Shown: in pieces, positions 30,133 through 38,141 of the stretch
How positions within the stretch are numbered: the stretch's first letter is position 1
Layout: every line of letters begins with the position of its first letter
Assembly: GCF_013386825.1 (NCBI RefSeq)
Contig: NZ_JACARC010000037.1
Location: forward strand, 124,001-188,000
Source: Pseudomonas sp. IPO3778
Lineage (GTDB): Bacteria > Pseudomonadota > Gammaproteobacteria > Pseudomonadales > Pseudomonadaceae
Reading direction: 5' to 3'
DNA length: 64,000 nt
The notes under the pieces: model-generated
Told to the model about the DNA's origin: nothing
The model's database searches: none
What the model saw: only the letters and a program-made list of their open reading frames with translations
Program-made: the position numbers and the translations under genes

Positions 30133-31977
30133 ATGAGCACACCGCTGGCGCACGATGCCATCATCCAGGACTCCTGGCGCCGCTGCCGCGCCTATGGGCT
30201 GGATCACCAGAGCACGCCGAGCTTCGATCAACTGCCCGCAGACGGTGTTAGCCAGTTGCTGGAAAGCCAGCATTCCCTCGTGCAAACCACCCATCAGGAA
30301 GTGCTGCCCTACTACGAAAATATTCTCAGCAATTCCAACTGCCTGATCATGCTCGCCGACAACCAGGGCCAGGTGCTGACCTCCTGGGGCACTCAACGCT
30401 TTATCGAACCCAAACTGGCCCGGGGTTTCAGCGCCGGGGCCAGCTGGATGGAGCGCGCAAGCGGCACCAACGCCATCGGCACGGCGCTGGCCTGTGCCCA
30501 GGCGGTGCATATCGAACACGACGAACACTTCCTCAAGGCCAACCGTTTCATGACCGGCTCGGCGGCGCCGATCTTCGATGCCCAGCGGGAAATCATCGCG
30601 GTGCTGGATGTGTCCAGTGACAGCTACCTGCCGCCCTCCCACACCCTCGGCATGGTCAAGATGATGAGCCAGACCGTGGAGAACCGGCTGATCCTCAACC
30701 TGTTTCGCGGTGAGCATTTCCAGCTGACGTTCAACACCGGGTTGAACAACCTGGATAGCCAATGGGCGGGCTTGCTGATCTTTGATGAAAGCGGCCAGGT
30801 GCTGTCGGCCAATCGCCGGGCAGACAATCTGCTGGGTATCAGCCTGTCGCGGGTACTGATCGACAGCCTGTTCAAGGTGTCACTGCTGGAGCTGCTCAAC
30901 CAGCCCGAAGGCCTGCCCTTCTCGCTGCAAGCCGCGGGGCGAAACCGTTTCCAGTGCCTGTTGAAACGCCCGAAGCAGGCGCCGGTGCAGGCCCGCGTGT
31001 TTATGGAAACCCAGAAACCCAGCGAACCCGCCCCCACGGCCATCAACCTCAAGACCCTGCACTTTGGCGACGCCCGGGTGGAAAAGGCCGTGCGCCAGGC
31101 CGAGCGCCTGCTGGAAAAAGACATCCCGTTGCTGATCCACGGTGAAACCGGGGTGGGCAAGGAAGTCTTCGTCAAAGCCCTGCACCAGGCCAGTTCCCGC
31201 AGCCAACAGGCGTTTATCGCGGTCAACTGCGCGGCGATCCCCGCCGAACTGGTGGAATCGGAACTGTTTGGCTACGAAAAAGGCGCGTTCACTGGCGCCA
31301 ACCAGAAAGGCAGCATCGGCCTGATCCGCAAGGCCGACAAAGGCACGTTGTTTCTCGACGAAATCGGCGACATGCCGCTGCCCACCCAGGCCCGGCTGCT
31401 GCGGGTGTTGCAGGAACGCTGTGTTCAGCCGGTGGGCAGCAGCGAGTTGTTCCCGGTGGATTTGCGGATCATCTCCGCCACCAACCGCTCACTGCGGGAA
31501 CAGGTGCAGCTCGGGCGTTTTCGCGAAGACCTGTATTACCGCATCGGCGGCCTGACCCTGGAACTGCCGCCGCTACGGGAGCGCACGGATAAACAGGCAC
31601 TGTTCAAGCAACTGTGGCAACAGCATCGGGAACCGACGCAGTGGGCCGGGTTGAGTCATGAGGTGATGGCGCTGTTTGAGCAACATCCATGGCCGGGGAA
31701 TTTAAGACAGGTCAGCAGCGTGTTGCAGGTGGCGCTGGCGATGGCGGAAGAGCAGCCGATTCGGGCGGAGCATCTGCCGGATGATTTTTTTGTGGATTTG
31801 AATGGGGTGGTGCCGGAGCCACAGGGCGAAAGACTGGATGACAGCCTGGACCTGGCCCAACGGCTGAAGGCGGTGGGCGGCAATATCTCGCACCTGGCCC
31901 GGGAGTTGGGGGTTAGCCGTAATACGCTGTACAAGCGCCTGCGGCAAAACGGGGATTCTAGTCAGGGGCACGGTTAA
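30133..31977 (+). CDS. Sigma-54-dependent activator, AcoR-type (GAF, AAA+, Fis HTH)
   Basis: A 614-residue enhancer-binding protein. An N-terminal GAF-like sensor region spans about residues 60-190 (ASGTNAIGTALA). The AAA+ domain has Walker A GETGVGKE near 337, the sigma-54-contacting GAFTGA near 384, and Walker B GTLFLDEIGDMP. The C-terminal Fis-type helix-turn-helix reads ISHLARELGVSRNTLYKRL. The ATG at 30133 is chosen; an upstream in-frame start would translate the repeat element. Together with the divergent sigma-54 promoter it very probably activates glpSTPQUV in response to a small alcohol or polyol, the effector being unknown. Confidence 0.92.
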   Translation: MSTPLAHDAIIQDSWRRCRAYGLDHQSTPSFDQLPADGVSQLLESQHSLVQTTHQEVLPYYENILSNSNCLIMLADNQGQVLTSWGTQRFIEPKLARGFSAGASWMERASGTNAIGTALACAQAVHIEHDEHFLKANRFMTGSAAPIFDAQREIIAVLDVSSDSYLPPSHTLGMVKMMSQTVENRLILNLFRGEHFQLTFNTGLNNLDSQWAGLLIFDESGQVLSANRRADNLLGISLSRVLIDSLFKVSLLELLNQPEGLPFSLQAAGRNRFQCLLKRPKQAPVQARVFMETQKPSEPAPTAINLKTLHFGDARVEKAVRQAERLLEKDIPLLIHGETGVGKEVFVKALHQASSRSQQAFIAVNCAAIPAELVESELFGYEKGAFTGANQKGSIGLIRKADKGTLFLDEIGDMPLPTQARLLRVLQERCVQPVGSSELFPVDLRIISATNRSLREQVQLGRFREDLYYRIGGLTLELPPLRERTDKQALFKQLWQQHREPTQWAGLSHEVMALFEQHPWPGNLRQVSSVLQVALAMAEEQPIRAEHLPDDFFVDLNGVVPEPQGERLDDSLDLAQRLKAVGGNISHLARELGVSRNTLYKRLRQNGDSSQGHG

Positions 31978-31980
31978 ACC

Positions 31981-32069
31981 TGTGGGAGCTGGCTTGCCTG
32001 CGATGGCGGAGTGTCAGTCAACATCTCTGTCACTGATACACCGCTATCGCAGGCAAGCCAGCTCCCACA
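31981..32069. repeat. REPIN-like inverted repeat, class A
   Basis: TGTGGGAGCTGGCTTGCCTG and its inverted copy bound this 89-bp element directly after the activator stop, between it and the convergent symporter gene. Confidence 0.9.
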
Positions 32070-32099
32070 CTTGAACTACGTCGGGTTTGGAATTTGGGC

Positions 32100-33632
32100 T
32101 CAGTTCAGAACCGGCGTCGCCCCCATCGGTACTTTGCGACCCGGCGCGGCCATTTCAAACAGCTGCTCCACCCGGGCACTTTCTTGCGCGCTCGGTTTGA
32201 TCGCCAACGCACACACCACAAAAATCCCCGCATTCACCACCAACCCGACGATCCCGCTGGTCAACGACCCCAACCCGGGAATGTCATCCGGGTAGATCGT
32301 CGTCAGCACAATCGCCACCACGATCCCCGCCAGCATCCCGGCAATCGCGCCTTCCTTGTTGCCACGACGGCTGAAGATCCCGAAGAACAGCGGCACCGCC
32401 AACTGGATAATCCCCTGGTAGGAAATCTGCGCCAGCAGTTGCAAGCGTGAATAATCAAAGGTCAGGTACGCCAGCACCGAGGCGGCGACGATAAACACCA
32501 CCATCCCGGACTTGGCCAGCAGGGTCAGTTGGCGATCGGTACGCGGGGTGTTCCAGGTGGCCAGGTCATTGGCGAACTGGGTACCACATACCTGTACACA
32601 TCCGTCGACGTGGCCGATGCTCGCCGCCAGCACGATGACAATGGCCAGTGCCAGCATCCACGGCCCGCCGATGTCGAACAGCGAGAGGAACCAGCCTTGT
32701 TGCGGGTGCGCGATAACATTCGGGTCCTGGCTGATGGCTGCGGCAAACAGCATCAGGATGCCGTAGAAACCACCCACCAACAGGATCGTATACAGCGTGC
32801 CCTTCTTCACGGCCTTGACGCCGCTGGCGGTGTAGATGCGCTGAAAACTCATGGGCCAGCACATCGAGCCGATCACCCCGGTGAAGATCAGGCTGAACAT
32901 GTACAGCGGGCCATAACCGGTGCCGCTGGCGCCAGGAATCAGCAGCATTTTTGCGGGCAAATGCGACAGGTTGGAGAACGACGCCTGGTCGCCGAACAGC
33001 AGGAATACACACAGCGCCGCGCACAATACGTAGGCGATCAGGCCCTGGAACATGTCGGTCATGATCAGCCCGCGCATGCCCATGCTCACCGTCCAGTATT
33101 GGCGCACCAGCACCACCCCTACGCCGGCGATCAGGCAGGTGGTGACGCCCCAACGGCCGAAACTGGCGAACTGGAACAGCATCGCCAAGGCCTGGATGCC
33201 CATCACTACCCACGGGAACACCGAGATGATGCCGATGATCGAGGCCACGCGTTTGACCACAGGGCTGTTGAAGCGCATGCCGAGCAGGTCTGGCTGGGTG
33301 CGCAGGTTGAAGCGCTGGCCCCAGGTCCAGGCGCGGCGCGCCATCAGGTACATCGCTGTCACGCCCAGGGTGGCGTAGACCATGCCGTAGAAGCCCAGGG
33401 CGCCGCCGATGGTCAGGGCAAAAAACGCGGTAAAGGTCGAGCCCGGCCACCACGAGTTGGTGTAACACATGGCGATGTACCACGGCCCGTAGGAACGCCC
33501 GCCTACGGCGTAATCGGAAAAGCTCGTGCTCTCGCGGTTGGTGGCGTACAGCACGGCGATCATCCCGGCCAGGAACAGGCCGATGACGCCGAAAGTGATA
33601 AAGAGGTTGGCATCGCTGGTGGTGCTGATCAT
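32100..33632 (-). CDS. Sodium:solute symporter (SSS family)
   Basis: A 510-residue inner-membrane symporter with about 13 predicted helices. Family features are visible: SDYAVGGRSYGPW near residue 40, a WWPGSTF helix, the RTQPDLLGMRF loop and a conserved hydrophilic GHVDGCVQVCG segment. Sodium-coupled uptake of a small organic solute is predicted; the substrate is not evident. The start overlaps the DUF3311 gene stop by 4 bases, so the two are translated together and are probably one transporter. It is the last gene of a seven-gene co-directional group reaching back to 39572. Confidence 0.9.
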   Translation of the reverse strand: MISTTSDANLFITFGVIGLFLAGMIAVLYATNRESTSFSDYAVGGRSYGPWYIAMCYTNSWWPGSTFTAFFALTIGGALGFYGMVYATLGVTAMYLMARRAWTWGQRFNLRTQPDLLGMRFNSPVVKRVASIIGIISVFPWVVMGIQALAMLFQFASFGRWGVTTCLIAGVGVVLVRQYWTVSMGMRGLIMTDMFQGLIAYVLCAALCVFLLFGDQASFSNLSHLPAKMLLIPGASGTGYGPLYMFSLIFTGVIGSMCWPMSFQRIYTASGVKAVKKGTLYTILLVGGFYGILMLFAAAISQDPNVIAHPQQGWFLSLFDIGGPWMLALAIVIVLAASIGHVDGCVQVCGTQFANDLATWNTPRTDRQLTLLAKSGMVVFIVAASVLAYLTFDYSRLQLLAQISYQGIIQLAVPLFFGIFSRRGNKEGAIAGMLAGIVVAIVLTTIYPDDIPGLGSLTSGIVGLVVNAGIFVVCALAIKPSAQESARVEQLFEMAAPGRKVPMGATPVLN

Positions 33633-33883
33633 GGCGCATCCCCCTCTTCGGGAATTTCACCGGCTTTCAGCTCGGCGACATACAGCGCCCACAGGCCCAG
33701 GCCTGCGAGAACCGCGATGGCGATCCAGTAGAAGATCGGCAACGGAATGCCCAGTACCAACGCGGTACTGCCGCTCACGCTCAAATAGAACGGCGGGAAT
33801 AAAGCGAGCATCAGCAACAGGAAAAAGTACACGCCGAAGAGTTGGCTCTTCAGGCGTCCGGGTGGTGCGGTATCGGATTTCAT
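33629..33883 (-). CDS. DUF3311 small membrane protein, symporter partner
   Basis: An 84-residue protein with two predicted transmembrane helices (residues 15-35 and 45-70; PIFYWIAIAVLAGLGLWALY). DUF3311 proteins are nearly always encoded beside SSS symporters and are thought to be accessory subunits. The chosen ATG at 33883 follows AGGAGCACCC; its stop overlaps the symporter start. Confidence 0.85.
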   Translation of the reverse strand: MKSDTAPPGRLKSQLFGVYFFLLLMLALFPPFYLSVSGSTALVLGIPLPIFYWIAIAVLAGLGLWALYVAELKAGEIPEEGDAP

Positions 33884-34015
33884 GAGTCGGGTGCTCCTTG
33901 AATTTCTGGATCGGTTTGTTATGTGATCAAACAAAAAATCAAGCAGTGAAACGTCAGCGCAAACCAGCGCCAAAGGCGGTACAGCGGGTGTCATCGTTAT
34001 TGTTATGGCGCAGGC

Positions 34016-34951
34016 TCAAGCCTGTCTTAGCCAGGTTTCCCATTGCGAATCATTGATGATGCTGCGGGCACGCATGTGCTTCCAGGTGCCGTATTTGTAG
34101 AAGTCGAAATCCAGCTGGGACACGGCGTGCTGCACCATCGCCCAGGTCGACCATTTGATATCCGCCAGGGCCTTGTGCAACTTGATGCGCGCCAGGTTCT
34201 GCGGGGTGACCTGGCCGAAGTAGTCTTCAATCAGGGCCAGCTCCATCTCGTCGGTAAAAAACATCTCGCCGAACCACAGCGCCAGCTCGTAATGCCGGTC
34301 GTTGTTGGAGGCGTATTCGAAGTCCACCAGGCGAATCTGCCGACGGTCGTTGAGCATGAAATTACCCGCCAGGGTGTCGTTCATGCACGGTGCCAGGTCG
34401 ATGCCGGATGCTTGCAACACACCGCGGGCGCGCTCGCATTGGCGGCGCAGCCAGGCGTCATCCGCGGGTTTGCAGCCGTTGAGTTGTTCCACCTGGCGCT
34501 GGTGCTCGGCGATCATGTCGAACACGGTTTTGGTCTGCACCAGCGGCGGCTGGTCATTAAAGGCCTTGAGGGCGTGCAGCGCGTTATGGCGCACGTCGCG
34601 GTCGAGAAAATCGTGGTTGGACGAGGCGCGCCAGCCTTCCATGAACTCGAACACTTCCACGCCGAACTCTTCAAGGAAGGCAAACACCGGCGCGCCATAG
34701 CCGGTTTGCGCCGCCTTGAGGCTGGCGTCGTGGGCGGTGCGGCGGTCGATAAACATCTCGGTGCCCACACCGGGCACCTTGAAGAAATAGGCGGTGTCGA
34801 TCCCGGCCACTTCCACCCGCCAGTTGGTGTTGGAAATCCCGCCGCTGACCGGCTCATAACGAATGCCGGTGCCGCCCCAACTGGCGACCCCGCGCACCGC
34901 TGCTTCCAGCTGACACTCTTGTGGCGTACACGCCTCACCCAACGCTTTCAT
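34016..34951 (-). CDS. Choline/ethanolamine kinase-family phosphotransferase
   Basis: A 311-residue APH/choline-kinase fold protein. The nucleotide loop is GGISNTNWRV near residue 37, followed by the family's GTEMFIDR segment. The catalytic loop reads CMNDTLAGNF, keeping the Asp and Asn but with Met where this family usually has His, and the metal-binding motif is DFEYA. The ATG at 34951 overlaps the upstream kinase stop (ATGA) and follows AGGAGGGG. Two different kinases in one operon with an amidase and a carbamoylase suggest phosphorylation of an amino-alcohol-like compound; the substrate is unknown. Confidence 0.82.
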   Translation of the reverse strand: MKALGEACTPQECQLEAAVRGVASWGGTGIRYEPVSGGISNTNWRVEVAGIDTAYFFKVPGVGTEMFIDRRTAHDASLKAAQTGYGAPVFAFLEEFGVEVFEFMEGWRASSNHDFLDRDVRHNALHALKAFNDQPPLVQTKTVFDMIAEHQRQVEQLNGCKPADDAWLRRQCERARGVLQASGIDLAPCMNDTLAGNFMLNDRRQIRLVDFEYASNNDRHYELALWFGEMFFTDEMELALIEDYFGQVTPQNLARIKLHKALADIKWSTWAMVQHAVSQLDFDFYKYGTWKHMRARSIINDSQWETWLRQA

Positions 34952-35904
34952 GCCTGCCCCTCCTGTACCTGACGTAGCCAACTTTCAAACCGTGGGTCGT
35001 GCAGACTTTGGCGGCAGCGCAACAGTGTCCACTGCCCCACCTTGGAAAACTCCAGCGGCCGCGCCGACGTGGCGCCGACCCACAGGCCCCAAAGGGTCCA
35101 GTACCAATCGTTGATCAGGGCGTACAAACGGCAGCGGGCGTAGTCGCTTTCGCGGCAGTGGCCGGCCCACGCGACAATGCCTTCGCGCCAGTCGCTTTCA
35201 AACACGTACAACTCGTTGAGGCTGATGGCCACGTCGTACCAGGGATCGCCGCAGCCGCCGTAGTCGAAGTCGATCAGTTGCAAGGCGCCGTCCGGGCCGA
35301 TCATCACGTTGCTGACCACACCGTCACCGTGCAGCGGTACCGCGTCACTGGCGCTCAATTGCAGGGAGGTCCAGGCCAGGTCAATGCAGGTGCCGACCCA
35401 GGCATGGTCGATGGGCAAGGCCACGCTGTAGCGCACACACAGTTCGTGCAGGTGCTGGATATCTTGCAGCGGCGAGCGGGTGAAGCCCGGCGAAGCGCCC
35501 TGGTGCAGTTGTTTCTTCAGGGCCCAGAGCGCTTGCAGGCGTTGGGGTTGCATCAGTTCGTCGAGGCGGGCCCAGCGCCATTCGCTGGCGGGCAAGGCGT
35601 CCAGCAGCAGCACGCCGGCCGCCGCATCCACCAGGCGCACGCCGGGGGTGACGTCGCACGCCGCCGCCAGTTGGGTGGCGCGGGCGCTGCGTTCGATGTC
35701 GATCAGCGCGCGCATGTCGTCATGCAACACCTTGGCGTAACACTGGCCCCACGGCGCGGTGACGGTAAAGCCCGCCCACTCGGTGGCCAGTCGCACCGGC
35801 GAGGCAATCCCGGCGGTGCCCTCTTCGACCACCACATGGGCGGACAAGCCGGCAGCCTCCAGGGCGCCCAGCAGCCGCGACTTAGCTTGCAAACGACTCG
35901 ACAT
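34948..35904 (-). CDS. APH-fold phosphotransferase (second kinase of the cluster)
   Basis: A 318-residue aminoglycoside-phosphotransferase/choline-kinase superfamily protein. The catalytic loop HGDGVVSNV and metal motif DFDYGGCGDPWYD (near residues 195-220) are intact. It is only distantly related to the kinase that follows it, so this is not a simple duplication. It starts 8 bp after the hydrolase stop. A small hydroxylated metabolite is the likely acceptor; nothing in the sequence fixes it. Confidence 0.83.
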   Translation of the reverse strand: MSSRLQAKSRLLGALEAAGLSAHVVVEEGTAGIASPVRLATEWAGFTVTAPWGQCYAKVLHDDMRALIDIERSARATQLAAACDVTPGVRLVDAAAGVLLLDALPASEWRWARLDELMQPQRLQALWALKKQLHQGASPGFTRSPLQDIQHLHELCVRYSVALPIDHAWVGTCIDLAWTSLQLSASDAVPLHGDGVVSNVMIGPDGALQLIDFDYGGCGDPWYDVAISLNELYVFESDWREGIVAWAGHCRESDYARCRLYALINDWYWTLWGLWVGATSARPLEFSKVGQWTLLRCRQSLHDPRFESWLRQVQEGQA

Positions 35905-35912
35905 GGCAGACC

Positions 35913-37193
35913 TCAGCGGTAGGCGTTGGGGGTGGAACAGGCTCGGTGCAACAACGCGGTCAGCATGTGCAAACCGTTGCGCATGTCCTGCTCGCTGGTG
36001 AACTCCGCTTCGTTATGGGACACGCCGTTACTGCTCGGGATAAACAGCAGGCACACCGGGTAATGCCGGCTCAGGCTGATAGCGTCGTGGCCCGAGACGG
36101 TGACGCTGTTGCCGATGGGCAAGCCCAGTTGCTGGCCGACGCTGTAGGCCAACTCGGAAAAGCCGTGGTGCAGGTGAGTCGGTTCACGCAGGGCGCGGCT
36201 TTCGATGGTGTAGTCCGTCGCCGTGGCGGCGGCGGTGGCCTTGAGCGTGGCGTCCAGGCGCGCGCCGGCGGCGGCCAGCAACTCGGTGTCCGGCGACCGG
36301 TACTCGACGTGCAGCGTCACGCTGGAGGGCACCACGTTGGGTGAGTTGGGGTAGATCTCCAGGCGCCCCACCGAGCTGTGCAGTTGCAAGCCGTGCAGGT
36401 CCGCTTCGGCGCGCACTGCGGTGATCGCATGGGCGGCGGCGAGCAAGGCGTCCTTGCGCGCAGCCATGGGCGTAGGGCCGGTGTGGTTCTGTTCGCCGAT
36501 AAAACGAATGCGTTGTTTGAGGGCGGCCCAGGTGTCACGCACGACGCCGATGGCCAGGCCGTTGCGCTCAAGGCCGTCGCCTTGTTCAACGTGGATTTCC
36601 ACATAACCGGCCACGTCCAGCTCAACCTTGCCCGCCCCCAGATAACCAATCTGTTGCAGCGCCTGCTTGAGGCTGATGCCCTCACCATCGCGGCACGCCC
36701 AGGCGTCTTGCAGGGCCAGGTCGCCGGTGAACACGCTGCTGCCGATCAGGCTGGGCTGGAAGCGCGCGCCCTCCTCGTTGGTCCAGTTCACCACCGCCAG
36801 GTTGCACGCCGGCACCTCGCCGCGTTCGCGCAGTTGGCGGGCCAGGCTGGCCACCGCGACGGCGCCGGCCAGCACACCGTACACACCATCGAAACGCCCG
36901 GCGCTGGGCTGGCTGTCCAGGTGTGAGCCACACAGCACGTAGGGCGCGTCTGGATTAAAGGTGATCAAGCCAAACATATTACCCACGGCGTCCACGCGCA
37001 CTTCAAAGCCGCGCTCGGTCAGCCAGGCGGCGAACAGGTCACGCACCGCGCCATCTTCGGCGGACGCCGCCAGGCGATGCAGCCCGCCGGCTTGGGTGGC
37101 GCCGATGGCTGAGGTGTCGCGGAACAGCGCCTCGAAGGTTTCAAGGTCCTGCTCGCTGGGCGACAGCCACTCAGGGGTAAAGGATGTCGACAT
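35913..37193 (-). CDS. Zn-dependent amidohydrolase, hydantoinase/carbamoylase (M20) family
   Basis: A 426-residue member of the M20 family that includes N-carbamoyl-L-amino-acid hydrolase, allantoate amidohydrolase and beta-ureidopropionase. Metal ligands are visible in GSHLDSQPSAGRFDGVYGV (His and bridging Asp), NEEGARF (Glu-Glu) and the later HVEQG and SHNEAEF segments. It should cleave a carbamoyl or ureido C-N bond. The ATG at 37193 is preferred (GGAG nearby) and overlaps the end of the DeoR gene by 23 bases. The exact substrate is open. Confidence 0.88.
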   Translation of the reverse strand: MSTSFTPEWLSPSEQDLETFEALFRDTSAIGATQAGGLHRLAASAEDGAVRDLFAAWLTERGFEVRVDAVGNMFGLITFNPDAPYVLCGSHLDSQPSAGRFDGVYGVLAGAVAVASLARQLRERGEVPACNLAVVNWTNEEGARFQPSLIGSSVFTGDLALQDAWACRDGEGISLKQALQQIGYLGAGKVELDVAGYVEIHVEQGDGLERNGLAIGVVRDTWAALKQRIRFIGEQNHTGPTPMAARKDALLAAAHAITAVRAEADLHGLQLHSSVGRLEIYPNSPNVVPSSVTLHVEYRSPDTELLAAAGARLDATLKATAAATATDYTIESRALREPTHLHHGFSELAYSVGQQLGLPIGNSVTVSGHDAISLSRHYPVCLLFIPSSNGVSHNEAEFTSEQDMRNGLHMLTALLHRACSTPNAYR

Positions 37194-37929
37194 GGGCTTG
37201 CTCCAGGCGGGTCGCAAAATCGTCGGACGGCGCACGATTGGTAATCAGGGTCGTGATGGCGCTGAACGGCAGCGTATTGATAAAGGTGCGGTGGCCGAAC
37301 TTGGCGTCATCCGCCAGGATCACGCTGCGCAGACTGTGTTTGGTCAGTTCCCGGCGCAGCAGCGCCTCGGGCTCCTGGTAGTCCATGAACCCCAGTTCCA
37401 GGTCGACGGCGCCGATGCCCATGAAGGCAATGTCGTAATGGAACTGCCGGACGAATTCCAGGGTGTGGGCGCCAATCAGCGCGTTGTCGTTACGGCGTAC
37501 ATCGCCGGGCACCACCAGCACCTGGTTGGCGCTTTGTTCGGTGATCAGGCGGGCGATGTCCAGGGAGTTGGTGATGATGCGCAACTGGCTGAACCCGATC
37601 AGTTGCTGGGCCAGGGCCAGGGTCGAGGTACCGGTGTCGAGGAACAGCACCATGCCTTCACTCACCAGCTTCGCCGCACGCACTGCAATGCGTGTCTTGG
37701 CCTGGGGCTTGATGCGGCTGCGCACTTGCAGCGGCTGTTCTTCGTTGAGGCGCGGCAGGATCGCGCCACCGTGGATGCGCCGCAGCTTGCCGGCTTCTTC
37801 CAGGTACTTGAAGTCGCGGCGGATGGTTTCTTCGGAGACGAACAGTGCCTGCGCCAGGTCCGACGCCTTGACGCGCTGGTGTTGGGTGAGCAGGAGCATG
37901 ATTTCGTCGAGACGGGGCTGGTTGAGCAT
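37171..37929 (-). CDS. DeoR/GlpR-family transcriptional regulator
   Basis: A 252-residue repressor-type protein. Residues 5-60 are the DeoR helix-turn-helix (VKASDLAQALFVSEETIRRD). The C-terminal domain is of the sugar-phosphate-isomerase type, with the D-x-G-T-S-T effector loop (FLDTGTSTLALA) near residue 105 and GIGAVDLELGF near 180. Such regulators generally respond to a phosphorylated metabolite, which fits an operon that carries two kinases. The ATG at 37929 begins the conserved MLNQPRLDEI start; longer in-frame starts lie in non-conserved sequence. Confidence 0.9.
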   Translation of the reverse strand: MLNQPRLDEIMLLLTQHQRVKASDLAQALFVSEETIRRDFKYLEEAGKLRRIHGGAILPRLNEEQPLQVRSRIKPQAKTRIAVRAAKLVSEGMVLFLDTGTSTLALAQQLIGFSQLRIITNSLDIARLITEQSANQVLVVPGDVRRNDNALIGAHTLEFVRQFHYDIAFMGIGAVDLELGFMDYQEPEALLRRELTKHSLRSVILADDAKFGHRTFINTLPFSAITTLITNRAPSDDFATRLEQAHVDILYP

Positions 37930-38141
37930 AAAAGAGTGGTTCCAGGGCAGGTTCAGGCGGCCGGTACTGCGCGGCCCACGGCGAGACGCGGCAAAAGCCG
38001 GTCCAGCAGGGAGCATCGGGCGTAATACGGCCATGGACAGGGTCACGGGTACCTCTCACTCATCAGGGTGTGAAAGGGCAGGACAACACAAAGTGTTTAT
38101 CACGGGCAGGCTTCTGTTGAGCCCACTCCGGGTGCAATCAG

